From positions 1 through 64,000 of the forward strand of contig JAFTKO010000021.1 of NCBI GenBank assembly GCA_017453205.1: a stretch of DNA of 64,000 bases, read 5' to 3'. Every line of letters begins with the position of its first letter. Positions within the stretch are counted from its first letter, which is position 1. This DNA comes from Clostridia bacterium. GTDB lineage: Bacteria > Bacillota > Clostridia > Oscillospirales > CAG-272. The notes under the pieces were generated by a model. That model searched no databases. It was given only the letters and a program-made list of their open reading frames with translations, and had not been told where the DNA came from. A program made the position numbers and the translations under genes. Shown here piece by piece: positions 23,648 to 32,363 of this stretch.

Positions 23648-25729
23648 TCAGCCTTTCTCTGTCTCTTCCCTTATTTTATAATACTCCTCCAAAATCCGTG
23701 CGGCGGTAAGGGAAGCATAGCCTCCGGTGTAGCCTTGCTCGAGAACGACGGAAATAACGATCTCCGGATCGTCATAGGGAGCAGTGCAAACGAAGAGTGC
23801 ATTGTCACAGCCCGAGGAATTTTGTGCGGTACCGGTTTTGCCGCCGACCGAAACGGGGATACTTTGCATATTTCGAGAGACCGTGGAGTTGCCGGTAACA
23901 ACGCGTCGCATTCCCGCAAAAATGGTGGAAAGAACGGAGGATGGGATCTCTGTTTGGTCAAGGATCGTCTCGGCAGTTTGTGTATAGGCATAGGTGGGTG
24001 TGTCGGAACCAAACGCATACACACCGTGCAACAGATGGGCACTGTAACGCGTACCGCCGTTGACAAGCGTGGAAATATAGCAAGCCAGTTGCATGGGGGA
24101 GGCTTGGTTGTCCGACTGACCGATGGCAGCTTGCAAGGTCAACCCGTCGGTCCAAATGGCACCGTGCGTCTGTTGGCGGTAGTCGGGACCCGCAAGCACG
24201 CCGGTTGCGCCGCCGAGCTCCAACCCCGTGGATTGCCCAAAGCCGAATTTTTTCATGTAGCTGTTGAGCGTGTCGATGCCCATGCGGTAGCCAAGCTCGT
24301 AAAAATAGCAGTTACAGGAGACCGCAATCGCCTCCATCACATCAATGTCTCCACTGTGCGTACTCGGGTAGGTCGAGCAAGAGGGCCGATAGTCCTCGTA
24401 ACGCTTGTAGGTTCCCTCGCATTTGATCAGCGAGAGCGCACTGATCTCCTCCTCCATCAGCGCCGCCGCCGCAACACCGAGCTTATAAGTCGAGCCCGGG
24501 GCGTAGGTACCGTTGAGCGCGCGGTTGATGAGGGGCTTTGCCTCATTGGTAACAAGCTCGTTATAAAGCAGATTGTAGGTAGTCAGATCATAGGTCGGAT
24601 AGGATGCGATTGCCAACACGTCAAATGTGTCGGGATCCATCACCACGGCGGCACCCGCGTTACAACCGCTGCCGCGCGCGGTCAAACCGCCCGAACGGTC
24701 AACCACATATTGCACATTTTCGGCAAGCCCGTCCTCGGCGGCAATCTGCAAATCCATATCGATCGTCAAGTGAACATCGCTCCCCGCCACGGGTTGGGTG
24801 AGTACGGTCACAGAGATCACATTTCCCGCCGCGTCCTCTACGATCTCCATCTTGCCGTCACTGCCGCGCAAATATTGCTCAAACGCAAGCTCACAGCCAG
24901 ACTTTCCGACAATGGCGTTCATTTGATAACCTTGCTCGTTGTAATATTCCCATTCCTCGGAGTAGATCGGTCCCACCGTACCGAGGATATGCGACGCGTA
25001 CCCCGGATAGTTGTACACACGCGCCACATTGACCGTAAAAGTCACCGCATCCAACGAAAGCTCCTTGACGTAGGTCATCAGTCCCAAACCGACATCCTCG
25101 GCAACGGTGTATTCCCCCGCTGACGCAAACCGCACCGCATCCATGTCATAGCGCATGCGGATCAAACGGTCGATCTTATCGTCATCATACAGGCGCTTAC
25201 CGCTGTTGTCGGTGGCAAGCAAATCGTAGGTTTTCACATAGTGATCGATAATATCATCCACCATCGCGTCTTTCTCTAGTCCGATGTCACTCAGCACGCG
25301 TTGCAAACGGTAATACGGGATCGAATCCCCGTCCTTTGCCTCTTCACTCAGTGAATAGTAAGGATAAGCACCCTCAAACGGGAAATAATTTTCCTCGTAC
25401 TTGTCGGCTTCGCCGCTATCTTTTAATGCTTGAAACACACGCAAGCAGGTCTCGTTTGCCGTGCGTGTGTCCAAAGCCGAAAACGCTTCATAGGTCAGCG
25501 TCAGATCATAGGTGTATCGGTTTGTTACCAACGCGTTTCCGTTGCGATCATAGATCTCGCCACGCACGGCTTGTACCGTTACCGTCCGCGTCGTGGTCCC
25601 GCTGTTGTATGCGTTCTCCCGTCCCGAAATCTGTATGTAAAACAATCTGCCCAAATAGATCACACAGATCAAACAAAATATCACAGCGATCCCCATGTAC
25701 CGCCACATCAAATTTCGCCTTGTTGTCAT
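23648..25729 (-). CDS. mrdA: Class B penicillin-binding protein 2 (elongasome transpeptidase)
   Basis: A 693-residue class B transpeptidase for side-wall peptidoglycan crosslinking, working with RodA and MreB. An N-terminal membrane anchor (10-30) is followed by the PBP dimerisation domain and a transpeptidase domain with SxxK in GSTYK (near 418), SCN in VSCNCYFYE (near 478) and KTG in GGKTGTA (near 640). GAAAGGAGGGC lies before the ATG. It sits in a minus-strand cell-shape block with mreB and maf, but mreCD are elsewhere; a CPBP protease gene lies between mreB and this gene. Confidence 0.93.
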   Translation of the reverse strand: MTTRRNLMWRYMGIAVIFCLICVIYLGRLFYIQISGRENAYNSGTTTRTVTVQAVRGEIYDRNGNALVTNRYTYDLTLTYEAFSALDTRTANETCLRVFQALKDSGEADKYEENYFPFEGAYPYYSLSEEAKDGDSIPYYRLQRVLSDIGLEKDAMVDDIIDHYVKTYDLLATDNSGKRLYDDDKIDRLIRMRYDMDAVRFASAGEYTVAEDVGLGLMTYVKELSLDAVTFTVNVARVYNYPGYASHILGTVGPIYSEEWEYYNEQGYQMNAIVGKSGCELAFEQYLRGSDGKMEIVEDAAGNVISVTVLTQPVAGSDVHLTIDMDLQIAAEDGLAENVQYVVDRSGGLTARGSGCNAGAAVVMDPDTFDVLAIASYPTYDLTTYNLLYNELVTNEAKPLINRALNGTYAPGSTYKLGVAAAALMEEEISALSLIKCEGTYKRYEDYRPSCSTYPSTHSGDIDVMEAIAVSCNCYFYELGYRMGIDTLNSYMKKFGFGQSTGLELGGATGVLAGPDYRQQTHGAIWTDGLTLQAAIGQSDNQASPMQLACYISTLVNGGTRYSAHLLHGVYAFGSDTPTYAYTQTAETILDQTEIPSSVLSTIFAGMRRVVTGNSTVSRNMQSIPVSVGGKTGTAQNSSGCDNALFVCTAPYDDPEIVISVVLEQGYTGGYASLTAARILEEYYKIREETEKG

Positions 25730-25762
25730 CGGTGCCCTCCTTTCACAACTTTTTCAAGCTCC

Positions 25763-26782
25763 TTACATCACAAATAACAGCACAATCACACCAAGCAACA
25801 GCCAAACTGCGGGGTTAAGAAGAAAAATTTTTACAAACAGCCCGAACGTCAGCTTGACCTCACCTTTGCGCAGACGAATATGCTTCCAAACAAGCGCAAT
25901 GGTCACGGGAGCCACCACAAAACAGATCATAATGAAGATCATATAAAGCAGAAACATCGCAACGGGAACAGGGTTCTCGGCAATATAGGCAAAAGGATTG
26001 GCAGAAAATGCCATCATGTCCATCCTTTTGAGCATTTCGGTGGAATACACGCCGCCGATCAGATTGACACCCATATGCAACGCGACGGTATAACGCAGCT
26101 TTCCCGTATGCAAATAAATATAACCGAATAGGATTCCGATCAATGCCGCATAAAAGAACTGGCTGAAATTGCCGTGGATAAGACCGAACAGCACACCCGA
26201 GAACAGAATTGCGACAAGGTCGCCGTAACGGCGCAAGCGGTCAATGACCAGCTTACGGTAAAAGATCTCCTCAAGGATCGGCGCGAGGATCCCGCAAAAC
26301 AGGAGGTTCGCCCACAAAGGCGTGTTCATCGTCAACTCTTGGAGCTCGTTGACAATCGGTTCCCCTGTGATCAGCGAAAGGATTGCATTGACGATCAGCC
26401 CGATGATATTCCCCGCATAGGTCAGTGCAAAGCAAACCGCAAGCAAACCGCACAGAACAAGCGGGCTTAAGCGCCGTTTTTCCATCGGCGGCTCGGCTTT
26501 GCCGATGCGGTAAAAAAGGAGTGAAAGCGGCATGGCAATCACATACATCGGCAATGTGGAAAGCACGATCACATACCAATCACGGTCGGCAAGCGTGGGA
26601 ACAAAGCGGGAGATCAAAGCCATGATCACCACTTGAATCAGAGACGTAAACAGGATGATAAACGAGACCGCAAACGCGATCGACGCGGGCCCGCGCCGTT
26701 CCTGCCACACATTGCAGGGGGGCTCCGACGGTTGCCAATCGGTACCGGGAAGCGATCCGCTCTTCGGTTCAAATTCGTTCAT
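25763..26782 (-). CDS. CPBP-family intramembrane glutamic endopeptidase
   Basis: A 339-residue membrane protease of the CAAX/Rce1-like family with about eight membrane segments. The family motifs are seen in order: EEIFYRK (EExxxR-type) near 190, the F-x3-H motif FGLIHG near 222 and the H-x3-N motif HMGVN near 265. Substrates are unknown. GGAAAGGAGAG lies before the ATG at 26782. It sits between mreB and mrdA, where mreCD are usually found, so it probably joins that transcript. Confidence 0.88.
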   Translation of the reverse strand: MNEFEPKSGSLPGTDWQPSEPPCNVWQERRGPASIAFAVSFIILFTSLIQVVIMALISRFVPTLADRDWYVIVLSTLPMYVIAMPLSLLFYRIGKAEPPMEKRRLSPLVLCGLLAVCFALTYAGNIIGLIVNAILSLITGEPIVNELQELTMNTPLWANLLFCGILAPILEEIFYRKLVIDRLRRYGDLVAILFSGVLFGLIHGNFSQFFYAALIGILFGYIYLHTGKLRYTVALHMGVNLIGGVYSTEMLKRMDMMAFSANPFAYIAENPVPVAMFLLYMIFIMICFVVAPVTIALVWKHIRLRKGEVKLTFGLFVKIFLLNPAVWLLLGVIVLLFVM

Positions 26783-26848
26783 TCGATCTCTCCTTTCCAA
26801 AAAGAAAGACAGTTGATTGATTTCGACTGCCTTTCCGTTGATGTAAAA

Positions 26849-27865
26849 TCACTTTACTTTATACCGCACGAACTCGGAGAAGTCGCCGCCGGTGCTTTGC
26901 AGCATTCGTCCCAGTCCCACGCAAACGCAGTCGCGCGGCTTGGGCTTTTGCGGAATGATGACACGAATACCCGTGCGCTCGTGGATCGCTTGATCGATCC
27001 CCGGCAACAGTGAGCCGCCGCCTACCATTACAATACCGAAATCAAAGATATCGGCGGAAAGCTCGGGGGGCGTTTCCTCCAGTGTCATTTTGACCATGGA
27101 AATAATCTCGGAAAGCGGCTCCCGCATTGCCTCACGTACCTCCTCGGTAGTCACCTCAATGGTAATGGCAAGTCCCGTGTCCAGGTCTCTGCCGCAAACC
27201 TCCATGCTGCCGCGGTCAATGCCGTCAATCGCGGTCCCGATGCGCAACTTGAGCATCTCGGCAGTGATCTCCCCGATAAGAATGTTGCGCGTAGCTTTGA
27301 GGTGATTGACAATGGCGAGATCCAATTCATCCCCCGCAGTACGCAGAGAATTGGACTGCACCACACCGCCAAGGCTGATGACCGCCGCCTCGGAAACACC
27401 GCCGCCAAGGTCGACCAGCATCGCGCCGCGCGCCTTGGAGACTTGAATGCCCGCTCCTACTGCCGCGGCAATGGGTTCATCGATCAAACCGACGTTTTTG
27501 GCACCCGCCTCAAACACCGCGTCCTCCACGGCACGGCGTTCGACCTCGGTCACCCCGTAAGGGATACAAACAAGCGCCGACGGGCGGTTAAACACCGATG
27601 TCATATCCAAACGTTCAAAAAAATCGTGTATCATGAGCGACGTGACCTCAAGGTCGGTGATTACGCCATCCTTCAGCGGACGGAGAGCCAAAATATTGCC
27701 TGGTGTTTTCCCAAGCATCCGCTTTGCCGTCTTGCCCGAGGCAATCACCTCATGCGTCACGCGGTCGATACTCACGACGGAAGGCGCGCGCAAAACAATG
27801 CCCTTGTCCTTAACAAAGATCAGTGTTGTCGAGGTTCCAAGGTCTATTCCGATCTGCTTTGCCAT
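26849..27865 (-). CDS. mreB: MreB-family rod-shape actin homologue
   Basis: A 338-residue bacterial actin that directs side-wall peptidoglycan synthesis with MreC, MreD, RodA and PBP2. Phosphate-binding GIDLGTSTTLIF near residue 5, LIDEPIAAAVGAG near 132, MLVDLGGGVSE near 157 and MVGGGSLLPG near 282 are intact. The ATG at 27865 follows GGAGCG; a GTG two codons upstream is less likely. Its usual partners mreC and mreD are in the gyrase cluster instead. maf follows upstream in the same minus-strand block. Confidence 0.94.
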   Translation of the reverse strand: MAKQIGIDLGTSTTLIFVKDKGIVLRAPSVVSIDRVTHEVIASGKTAKRMLGKTPGNILALRPLKDGVITDLEVTSLMIHDFFERLDMTSVFNRPSALVCIPYGVTEVERRAVEDAVFEAGAKNVGLIDEPIAAAVGAGIQVSKARGAMLVDLGGGVSEAAVISLGGVVQSNSLRTAGDELDLAIVNHLKATRNILIGEITAEMLKLRIGTAIDGIDRGSMEVCGRDLDTGLAITIEVTTEEVREAMREPLSEIISMVKMTLEETPPELSADIFDFGIVMVGGGSLLPGIDQAIHERTGIRVIIPQKPKPRDCVCVGLGRMLQSTGGDFSEFVRYKVK

Positions 27866-27912
27866 GCGCACGCTCCTTTCTCAGATTGCTTCGATAAATT
27901 TCTACCGCTTTA

Positions 27913-27918
27913 ATTATA
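27913..27918 (-). promoter_or_regulatory. -10 box upstream of mreB
   Basis: A perfect minus-strand TATAAT 48 bp upstream of the mreB ATG. The -35 region 17 bp away is only TAGCCA. Confidence 0.45.
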
Positions 27919-27968
27919 ACACAAAGATGGTTATTTGGCTACCCCTTACAAAAAAATTTTCTTGAAAT

Positions 27969-28556
27969 TTACAGAAATTTCTCACCGAAAACCTCACGGT
28001 ACAGCGTATTCAGCCGATGAACGGGTAACCCGACCACATTAAAGTAGCAACCGCGGATCCCACGGATATATGCCGAGGCAAGCCCTTGAATGGCATAGGC
28101 ACCGGCTTTATCATAGGGTTTTGCGAGGCGAACGTACCGATCAATCGTCTCCGCGTCCATCCGATCGAACTCGACCTCGGTCACCTCATGTGCCACACCG
28201 CGTTTTTCGTTTCCGATCAGACACAGTCCGCTGACCACCTCATGCCTCCGCCCCGAAAGCATCCGCAGCATTCTCTTTGCGTCCGCTTCATCACGCGGTT
28301 TGCCCAAGATCTCGCCGTCCACGCAAACCACCGTGTCCGAGGAAATGATGACCGTATCCGACAAGTCCCGCCTCTCACGCAAAAGCAAGTTGCGAACCGC
28401 CTCGCCCTTGCGCTCCGACAAGATCTCAACCAATTTGTGCGGATCCTTTTCCCCGCTTGTCTCATCGGTGTCCGCCGTCACGATCTCAAATGCGATGCCC
28501 AAATTCTCCAATATCTCTCGCCTCCGCGGCGATTTGGATGCCAATATATAGTTCAT
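27969..28556 (-). CDS. maf: Maf-family nucleoside triphosphate pyrophosphatase
   Basis: A 195-residue Maf/Ham1-type house-cleaning enzyme that hydrolyses dTTP/UTP or modified NTPs; overproduction blocks septation in B. subtilis. The signature ASKSPRRREIL is at residues 6-16 and SSDTVVCVDGEILGKP near 72. No Shine-Dalgarno lies at normal distance; instead GAAAGGGG (28598-28605) is separated from the ATG by a hairpin and an 8-nt linker. It heads the mreB-CPBP-mrdA block. Confidence 0.93.
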   Translation of the reverse strand: MNYILASKSPRRREILENLGIAFEIVTADTDETSGEKDPHKLVEILSERKGEAVRNLLLRERRDLSDTVIISSDTVVCVDGEILGKPRDEADAKRMLRMLSGRRHEVVSGLCLIGNEKRGVAHEVTEVEFDRMDAETIDRYVRLAKPYDKAGAYAIQGLASAYIRGIRGCYFNVVGLPVHRLNTLYREVFGEKFL

Positions 28557-28605
28557 GTTTTTTCTTTGGGAAACCTTTTACAAAAGTTTTCCCCAAACCC
28601 CTTTC
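28557..28605 (-). promoter_or_regulatory. SD-hairpin-linker leader of maf
   Basis: On the minus strand: GAAAGGGG (28598-28605), then a stem of TTTGGG and AAAACTTTT pairing with AAAAG and CCCAAA (28565-28597, one bulged base), then GAAAAAAC directly before the ATG at 28556. There is no ribosome site in the 8-nt linker. It has the same plan as the rsmB, rsgA, spoIIGA and recF leaders with a different stem. Confidence 0.6.
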
Positions 28606-28621
28606 AAAGCTTTCACTGCTT

Positions 28622-29125
28622 TTATTTTTTCACCGCACGCAAGATCTGTTCCACCGAGTGCTCGATGTCGGAGTGTGCGCAATCCACCGTGATATCGGCA
28701 TATTTCCGATAAAGCGGGAGACGCTCCTCGTAGACCGAACGAAGATCATTTTTCCCTTTGAAAACAATACCGCGGGTAGTGATATTGGTAAGACGCCCCA
28801 CCAATTCCTCGTAGCCGACCTCCAAATATACAATCACGCCGTCCCGTTTCAAGTGCTGCATCGCCTTTTCGGAGTAGACCACGCTCCCTCCCGTTGCAAC
28901 GACACAGTCATGCAGTTCCAGCGACGAAACGACCTCTTCCTCGATCCGCATAAACCGCTCGACGCCCTCGGTATCAATGATGTCCTGCAACAGCTTTCCG
29001 TTTTTTTGTTGGATCAAAATATCGGTATCGGTAAAATGCTTTCCAAGCGCCTTGGCAAGCAACACGCCAAGCGTGCTCTTCCCCGCCCCCGACATTCCTA
29101 TCAAAACAACATTATCCCGCTTCAT
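28622..29125 (-). CDS. aroK: Shikimate kinase
   Basis: Phosphorylates shikimate, the fifth step of the shikimate pathway. At 167 residues it is normal length. The P-loop GMSGAGKST is at residues 10-18, the shikimate-binding FTDTDILI near 31 and ATGGSVVY near 77 match the family, and the lid RGIVFKGK region carries arginine near 118. GAGGAAATAAAAG lies before the ATG. It is not in an aro operon; it has its own promoter upstream. Confidence 0.93.
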   Translation of the reverse strand: MKRDNVVLIGMSGAGKSTLGVLLAKALGKHFTDTDILIQQKNGKLLQDIIDTEGVERFMRIEEEVVSSLELHDCVVATGGSVVYSEKAMQHLKRDGVIVYLEVGYEELVGRLTNITTRGIVFKGKNDLRSVYEERLPLYRKYADITVDCAHSDIEHSVEQILRAVKK

Positions 29126-29159
29126 CTTTTATTTCCTCTTCTCAGTAAAAATATATTAT

Positions 29160-29188
29160 ATTCTAACATTATTTTATTGACAAGTCAA
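29160..29188 (-). promoter_or_regulatory. SigA-type promoter of aroK
   Basis: On the minus strand TTGACT (29183-29188), a 17-bp spacer and TAGAAT (29160-29165), about 34 bp before the aroK ATG. Confidence 0.7.
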
Positions 29189-29278
29189 GTGCTTTGCTGT
29201 TTTTTCGGAAATCTTATCGCATCTTTTCCGGTGTAAATTCATCGGCAATTCACAATCTTATCAGGAACAAACATCATA

Positions 29279-29316
29279 AAACACCGTCGAAAGCAGAAAG
29301 GCTCTCGGCGGTGTTC
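29279..29316 (-). terminator. Terminator-like hairpin after sigE
   Basis: AACACCG and CGGTGTT arms close a loop downstream of the minus-strand sigE gene. The T tract is short on the minus strand, so the call is moderate. Confidence 0.5.
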
Positions 29317-29340
29317 CGTTTCATGTTGATCTTCATTGGC

Positions 29341-30045
29341 TTATATCTTCCCCGCGATCTCATCACGCAAACGGGCGAGGATGCGTTTTTCGAGACGTGA
29401 AATGTAGGATTGTGAAATGCCAAGCAGGTCGGCAACCTCCTTTTGGGTCAGCTCGTTACCTCCGCGCAAGCCGTAGCGCAGTTCGATCAGCTCACGCTCG
29501 CGCGGCTCCAATGTCGCTACCGCTTCACGAACGACCTGCCGCTCCTCTCGCATTTCGAGTTCGTAGGAAACGCCATCCTCCTCACTCCCGAGAACATCCG
29601 AAAGCAACAGCTCGTTGCCGTCCCAATCGACATTGAGCGGTTCATCGATCGAGACCTCGCACTTCTGACCGCTGTTTTTACGAATATACATCAAAATTTC
29701 GTTCTCGATACAGCGCGACGCGTAGGTGGCAAGCTTAATGCTTTTGTCGGCGCGAAACGTATTGATGGCTTTGATGAGCCCCACGGTGCCAATGGAAATC
29801 AGATCCTCGATCCCCGTCCCCGTGTTTTCAAAGCGTTTTGCAATATAGACGACCAAGCGCAAATTATGCTCGATCAGCACGGTGCGTGACGTCTCGTCCT
29901 CAATATGTGCAATATATTCCGCCTCGCTCTCCTGTGAAAGCGGCGCGGGAAGAACATCGGGACCGTTGATGTAAAAAATACCTTTTGGACCTTTTTGGGA
30001 AAGACGTGCGGCGATCCAAAGCCGCAAACGGGTAAAAAACTTCAT
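29341..30045 (-). CDS. sigE: Sporulation sigma factor SigE (pro-form)
   Basis: The mother-cell sigma factor of early sporulation, made as an inactive precursor. The first ~27 residues are a basic pro-sequence, ending near [11 protein letters not shown], where SpoIIGA cleaves. Region 2 ([17 protein letters not shown]) binds core and -10; region 4 has the helix-turn-helix [20 protein letters not shown]. The ATG at 30045 follows ACGGAGG; a longer frame to 30090 lacks support. It is downstream of spoIIGA, its processing protease, and is expected to be cotranscribed. Confidence 0.95.
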   Translation of the reverse strand: MKFFTRLRLWIAARLSQKGPKGIFYINGPDVLPAPLSQESEAEYIAHIEDETSRTVLIEHNLRLVVYIAKRFENTGTGIEDLISIGTVGLIKAINTFRADKSIKLATYASRCIENEILMYIRKNSGQKCEVSIDEPLNVDWDGNELLLSDVLGSEEDGVSYELEMREERQVVREAVATLEPRERELIELRYGLRGGNELTQKEVADLLGISQSYISRLEKRILARLRDEIAGKI

Positions 30046-30136
30046 AAAAACCTCCGTAACCGATCCAAGTGCGGATCGGGGATAAAACATATTTTCTTCA
30101 AAAAGTTTTGTCGAATTACCGTGTCCCTCCCACCCC

Positions 30137-30997
30137 TTAGTTCAATGCGATAACAGCATCAAAATTTTGAGCGCGGGAGCCGAGGGGAGCGGGGGCGATG
30201 AGGTAGTCGGCGGGATAGGTGTCGGAACCGACGGTGAGAGTCAGCGAGTCGGGGACAATGGCGAGAAGGAGCGAGGCACCCGTAGCGGTTTGCGCGGGAA
30301 TGGGACGCGTGACCTTGGCATGTTCGTATGTAGAGAGCCAATCGGCGTGATTTCCGCTTTGACAGGCGCGGAGGAGAGCGGGCGGAAGAACATGGGAAAT
30401 GCGATCGAGGTCGGCAACGATCACACTTTTCCCGCTCACGGGATCGCGCAAAAGGTTACCCGAATCGACCATGGCGGAAAGCGTAATCTCATTTCCAAAC
30501 AGTTTGGCACGCACGGTCACGCTTTTTGTTTTTTGCGAAATCCCGAGAAAGGAGCCGCCGCGCACCGTTGCAACTCCCGCCACAGCGGTAAGCAACGCAA
30601 ACGTCCACACCGACAGCCCGTCGCCTTGCAAGACCTCAAACGGAAGATCAAGACGGTTGAGCACCGAGTACAGCGCCGTCATCACACCGCCGATAATCAT
30701 GGACACCAGCACTTGAACCGCCGCGCATTGCAATACCCGAAGCACCGATAACCGCCGTTCGGCAAAGGTGATCACACACATCAAGCATGCCGCCAACGCG
30801 TCGGCAAAAAAACCAACCACGCCCTCCGCCCCCAGCAGCAATGCCGCCGCGGCATACGCGCCTCCAAAGATCGCACCGAGGATCGCTCTCCATCGCTTGA
30901 CCTTTCGATGCAGCAGCGACGCCGTGATCATCAAGCACAGCAGATCCATGCTGAAATTCACTAAAAAATAAAGATCGATATATACCGATTGTTGCAT
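30137..30997 (-). CDS. spoIIGA: Pro-SigE processing protease SpoIIGA
   Basis: The membrane aspartic protease that cleaves pro-SigE after a signal from the forespore protein SpoIIR. Residues 7-155 hold five or six membrane segments; the cytoplasmic domain has the active-site triad start at Asp178 (VDSGN) and the strand ALLLAIVPD later on. At 286 residues it is close to B. subtilis SpoIIGA. No good ribosome site lies close to the ATG; AGGAGG lies 65 bp upstream, beyond a hairpin. The promoter region resembles the Spo0A-activated spoIIG promoter. Confidence 0.92.
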   Translation of the reverse strand: MQQSVYIDLYFLVNFSMDLLCLMITASLLHRKVKRWRAILGAIFGGAYAAAALLLGAEGVVGFFADALAACLMCVITFAERRLSVLRVLQCAAVQVLVSMIIGGVMTALYSVLNRLDLPFEVLQGDGLSVWTFALLTAVAGVATVRGGSFLGISQKTKSVTVRAKLFGNEITLSAMVDSGNLLRDPVSGKSVIVADLDRISHVLPPALLRACQSGNHADWLSTYEHAKVTRPIPAQTATGASLLLAIVPDSLTLTVGSDTYPADYLIAPAPLGSRAQNFDAVIALN

Positions 30998-31073
30998 GTA
31001 TATCCGTTATTTGCGGGGGAGAAGAACTTCCAAAAGGAAAAAAGCTCTCTTTCCCCCGTACCCCCTCCTTTCA
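30998..31073 (-). promoter_or_regulatory. SD-hairpin-linker leader of spoIIGA
   Basis: On the minus strand: a perfect AGGAGG (31064-31069, within TGAAAGGAGGGGG), then a stem CGGGGGA/TCCCCCG (31014-31020 with 31052-31058, extended by wobble pairs), then a 16-nt linker to the ATG. The purine tract is too far to act unless the hairpin folds. Same architecture as rsmB, rsgA, maf and recF leaders. Confidence 0.6.
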
Positions 31074-31128
31074 AGAACCTTTCTCCAAAAGAATGATTTT
31101 CATACGATCGTGATATCTGTCTGTCACT

Positions 31129-31161
31129 ATTATACCGCATTGTGCAGGATAAATTTGTCAA
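31129..31161 (-). promoter_or_regulatory. spoIIG-type promoter with 21-nt spacer and 0A-like box
   Basis: On the minus strand a perfect TTGACA (31156-31161) and a perfect TATAAT (31129-31134) are 21 bp apart; 17 bp away only CAAATT is found. The -35 is embedded in TTTGTCAAA (plus strand), one base off the Spo0A-box core TTTGTCGAA. B. subtilis spoIIG has the same features: long spacing and Spo0A boxes over the -35. The match is an inference from sequence. Confidence 0.65.
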
Positions 31162-31219
31162 ATTAGAGAACCACCCCAAAAAAATTTTTTCAGATAACCT
31201 ATACTTTTTGGGAAATATA

Positions 31220-31228
31220 TGGTATAAT
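31220..31228 (+). promoter_or_regulatory. Extended -10 promoter of the peptidase gene
   Basis: TGGTATAAT (31220-31228) gives an extended -10 (TGn + TATAAT); no good -35 lies upstream. It is 42 bp before the peptidase ATG and divergent from the spoIIGA promoter. Confidence 0.6.
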
Positions 31229-31269
31229 ATAATGGAGATATTATGTATTGTTATATTTCGGAGGTCCTT

Positions 31270-32349
31270 ATGTCACATCTATCCAACTTTCAAGCGGCGT
31301 TGGCGCAAGCCGGATTTGACGCCGCGATCATTTCCGACAAGCTCAATCAACGCTATCTGTCTGGCTTCGCCTTTGACGACGGTCTGGTATTGGTCACCAA
31401 AAAGCAGTCTTATCTCATCACCGATTTCCGCTATGTCGAGGCGGCAAAGGCACAGGCAACACCCGAGATGACGGTTCTCACTCCCACGGGCGGTCAGTTG
31501 CTTGCGGTTGCGGGATTGCTCTCCGACAATGTCTGCAAAACCGTTGCCGTGGAAGAACAGGCGCTCTCCTATGCCGACTTTACACGCTACACCGAGATCC
31601 TTTGCGATAATTTCGTCAAGCCCGGCGCCTCGGGACTGTTGACCGAGCTACGCCTGTACAAGGACACGTTGGAGCTTCAGACCATTGCCCGCGCACAGGA
31701 AATTACCGACGCGGCATTTGACCATATCGTCAAGTGGATCCAACCCAATATGACCGAGATCGAGGTGGCGTTAGAGCTGGAATTTTTTATGCGCCGCAAC
31801 GGCGCCGACGCGCTGGCGTTTGAAACCATTGCAGTATCGGGAAGCAACTCATCTCGTCCGCACGGGGTTCCCCGCCGTCAAAAGCTGGAAAAGGGCTTTC
31901 TGACTATGGACTTTGGTGCCGCTGTGGACGGTTACTGCTCCGACATGACGCGCACGGTGGTGCTCGGCAAAGCCGACGCAGAGATGAAAAAGCTTTACAA
32001 CACCGTACTCACCGCACAACGCGCCGCACTGAATGCCGCCGCCGAGGGAGTGGGGCTACGCGCGCTTGACACGATTGCCCGTGACATCATCGACAATGCC
32101 GGATACAAGGGATGCTTCGGGCATTCGCTCGGTCACGGAGTAGGCATGTTCATTCATGAAAATCCCCGTCTTTCGCAAGGTGCGCCCTCCGACGGTGTGC
32201 TCCGTCGCGGTCATGTGGTCACGTTTGAGCCCGGCATCTACCTCGAAGGCAAATACGGATGCCGCATTGAGGACATGGCTTGTATCCGTCCCGACGGAAG
32301 CTTTTATGATTTTACAAACAGCCCCAAAGAAATGATCGAGCTGTTTTAA
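31270..32349 (+). CDS. pepP: M24-family Xaa-Pro aminopeptidase
   Basis: A 359-residue metallopeptidase that removes an N-terminal residue before proline. The N-terminal creatinase-type domain (1-130) is followed by the pita-bread domain with metal ligands in MDFGAAVDGYCSDMTRT (Asp-Asp near 215-230), HSLGHGVGM (His near 290), FEPGIY and CRIEDM (Glu). No signal peptide, so it acts in the cytosol on peptides. The ATG at 31270 follows CGGAGGTCC; an upstream ATG at 31243 is not used. It is monocistronic or leads to plsY, 14 bp downstream. Confidence 0.9.
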   Translation: MSHLSNFQAALAQAGFDAAIISDKLNQRYLSGFAFDDGLVLVTKKQSYLITDFRYVEAAKAQATPEMTVLTPTGGQLLAVAGLLSDNVCKTVAVEEQALSYADFTRYTEILCDNFVKPGASGLLTELRLYKDTLELQTIARAQEITDAAFDHIVKWIQPNMTEIEVALELEFFMRRNGADALAFETIAVSGSNSSRPHGVPRRQKLEKGFLTMDFGAAVDGYCSDMTRTVVLGKADAEMKKLYNTVLTAQRAALNAAAEGVGLRALDTIARDIIDNAGYKGCFGHSLGHGVGMFIHENPRLSQGAPSDGVLRRGHVVTFEPGIYLEGKYGCRIEDMACIRPDGSFYDFTNSPKEMIELF

Positions 32350-32363
32350 AAAAGGAGATAACC

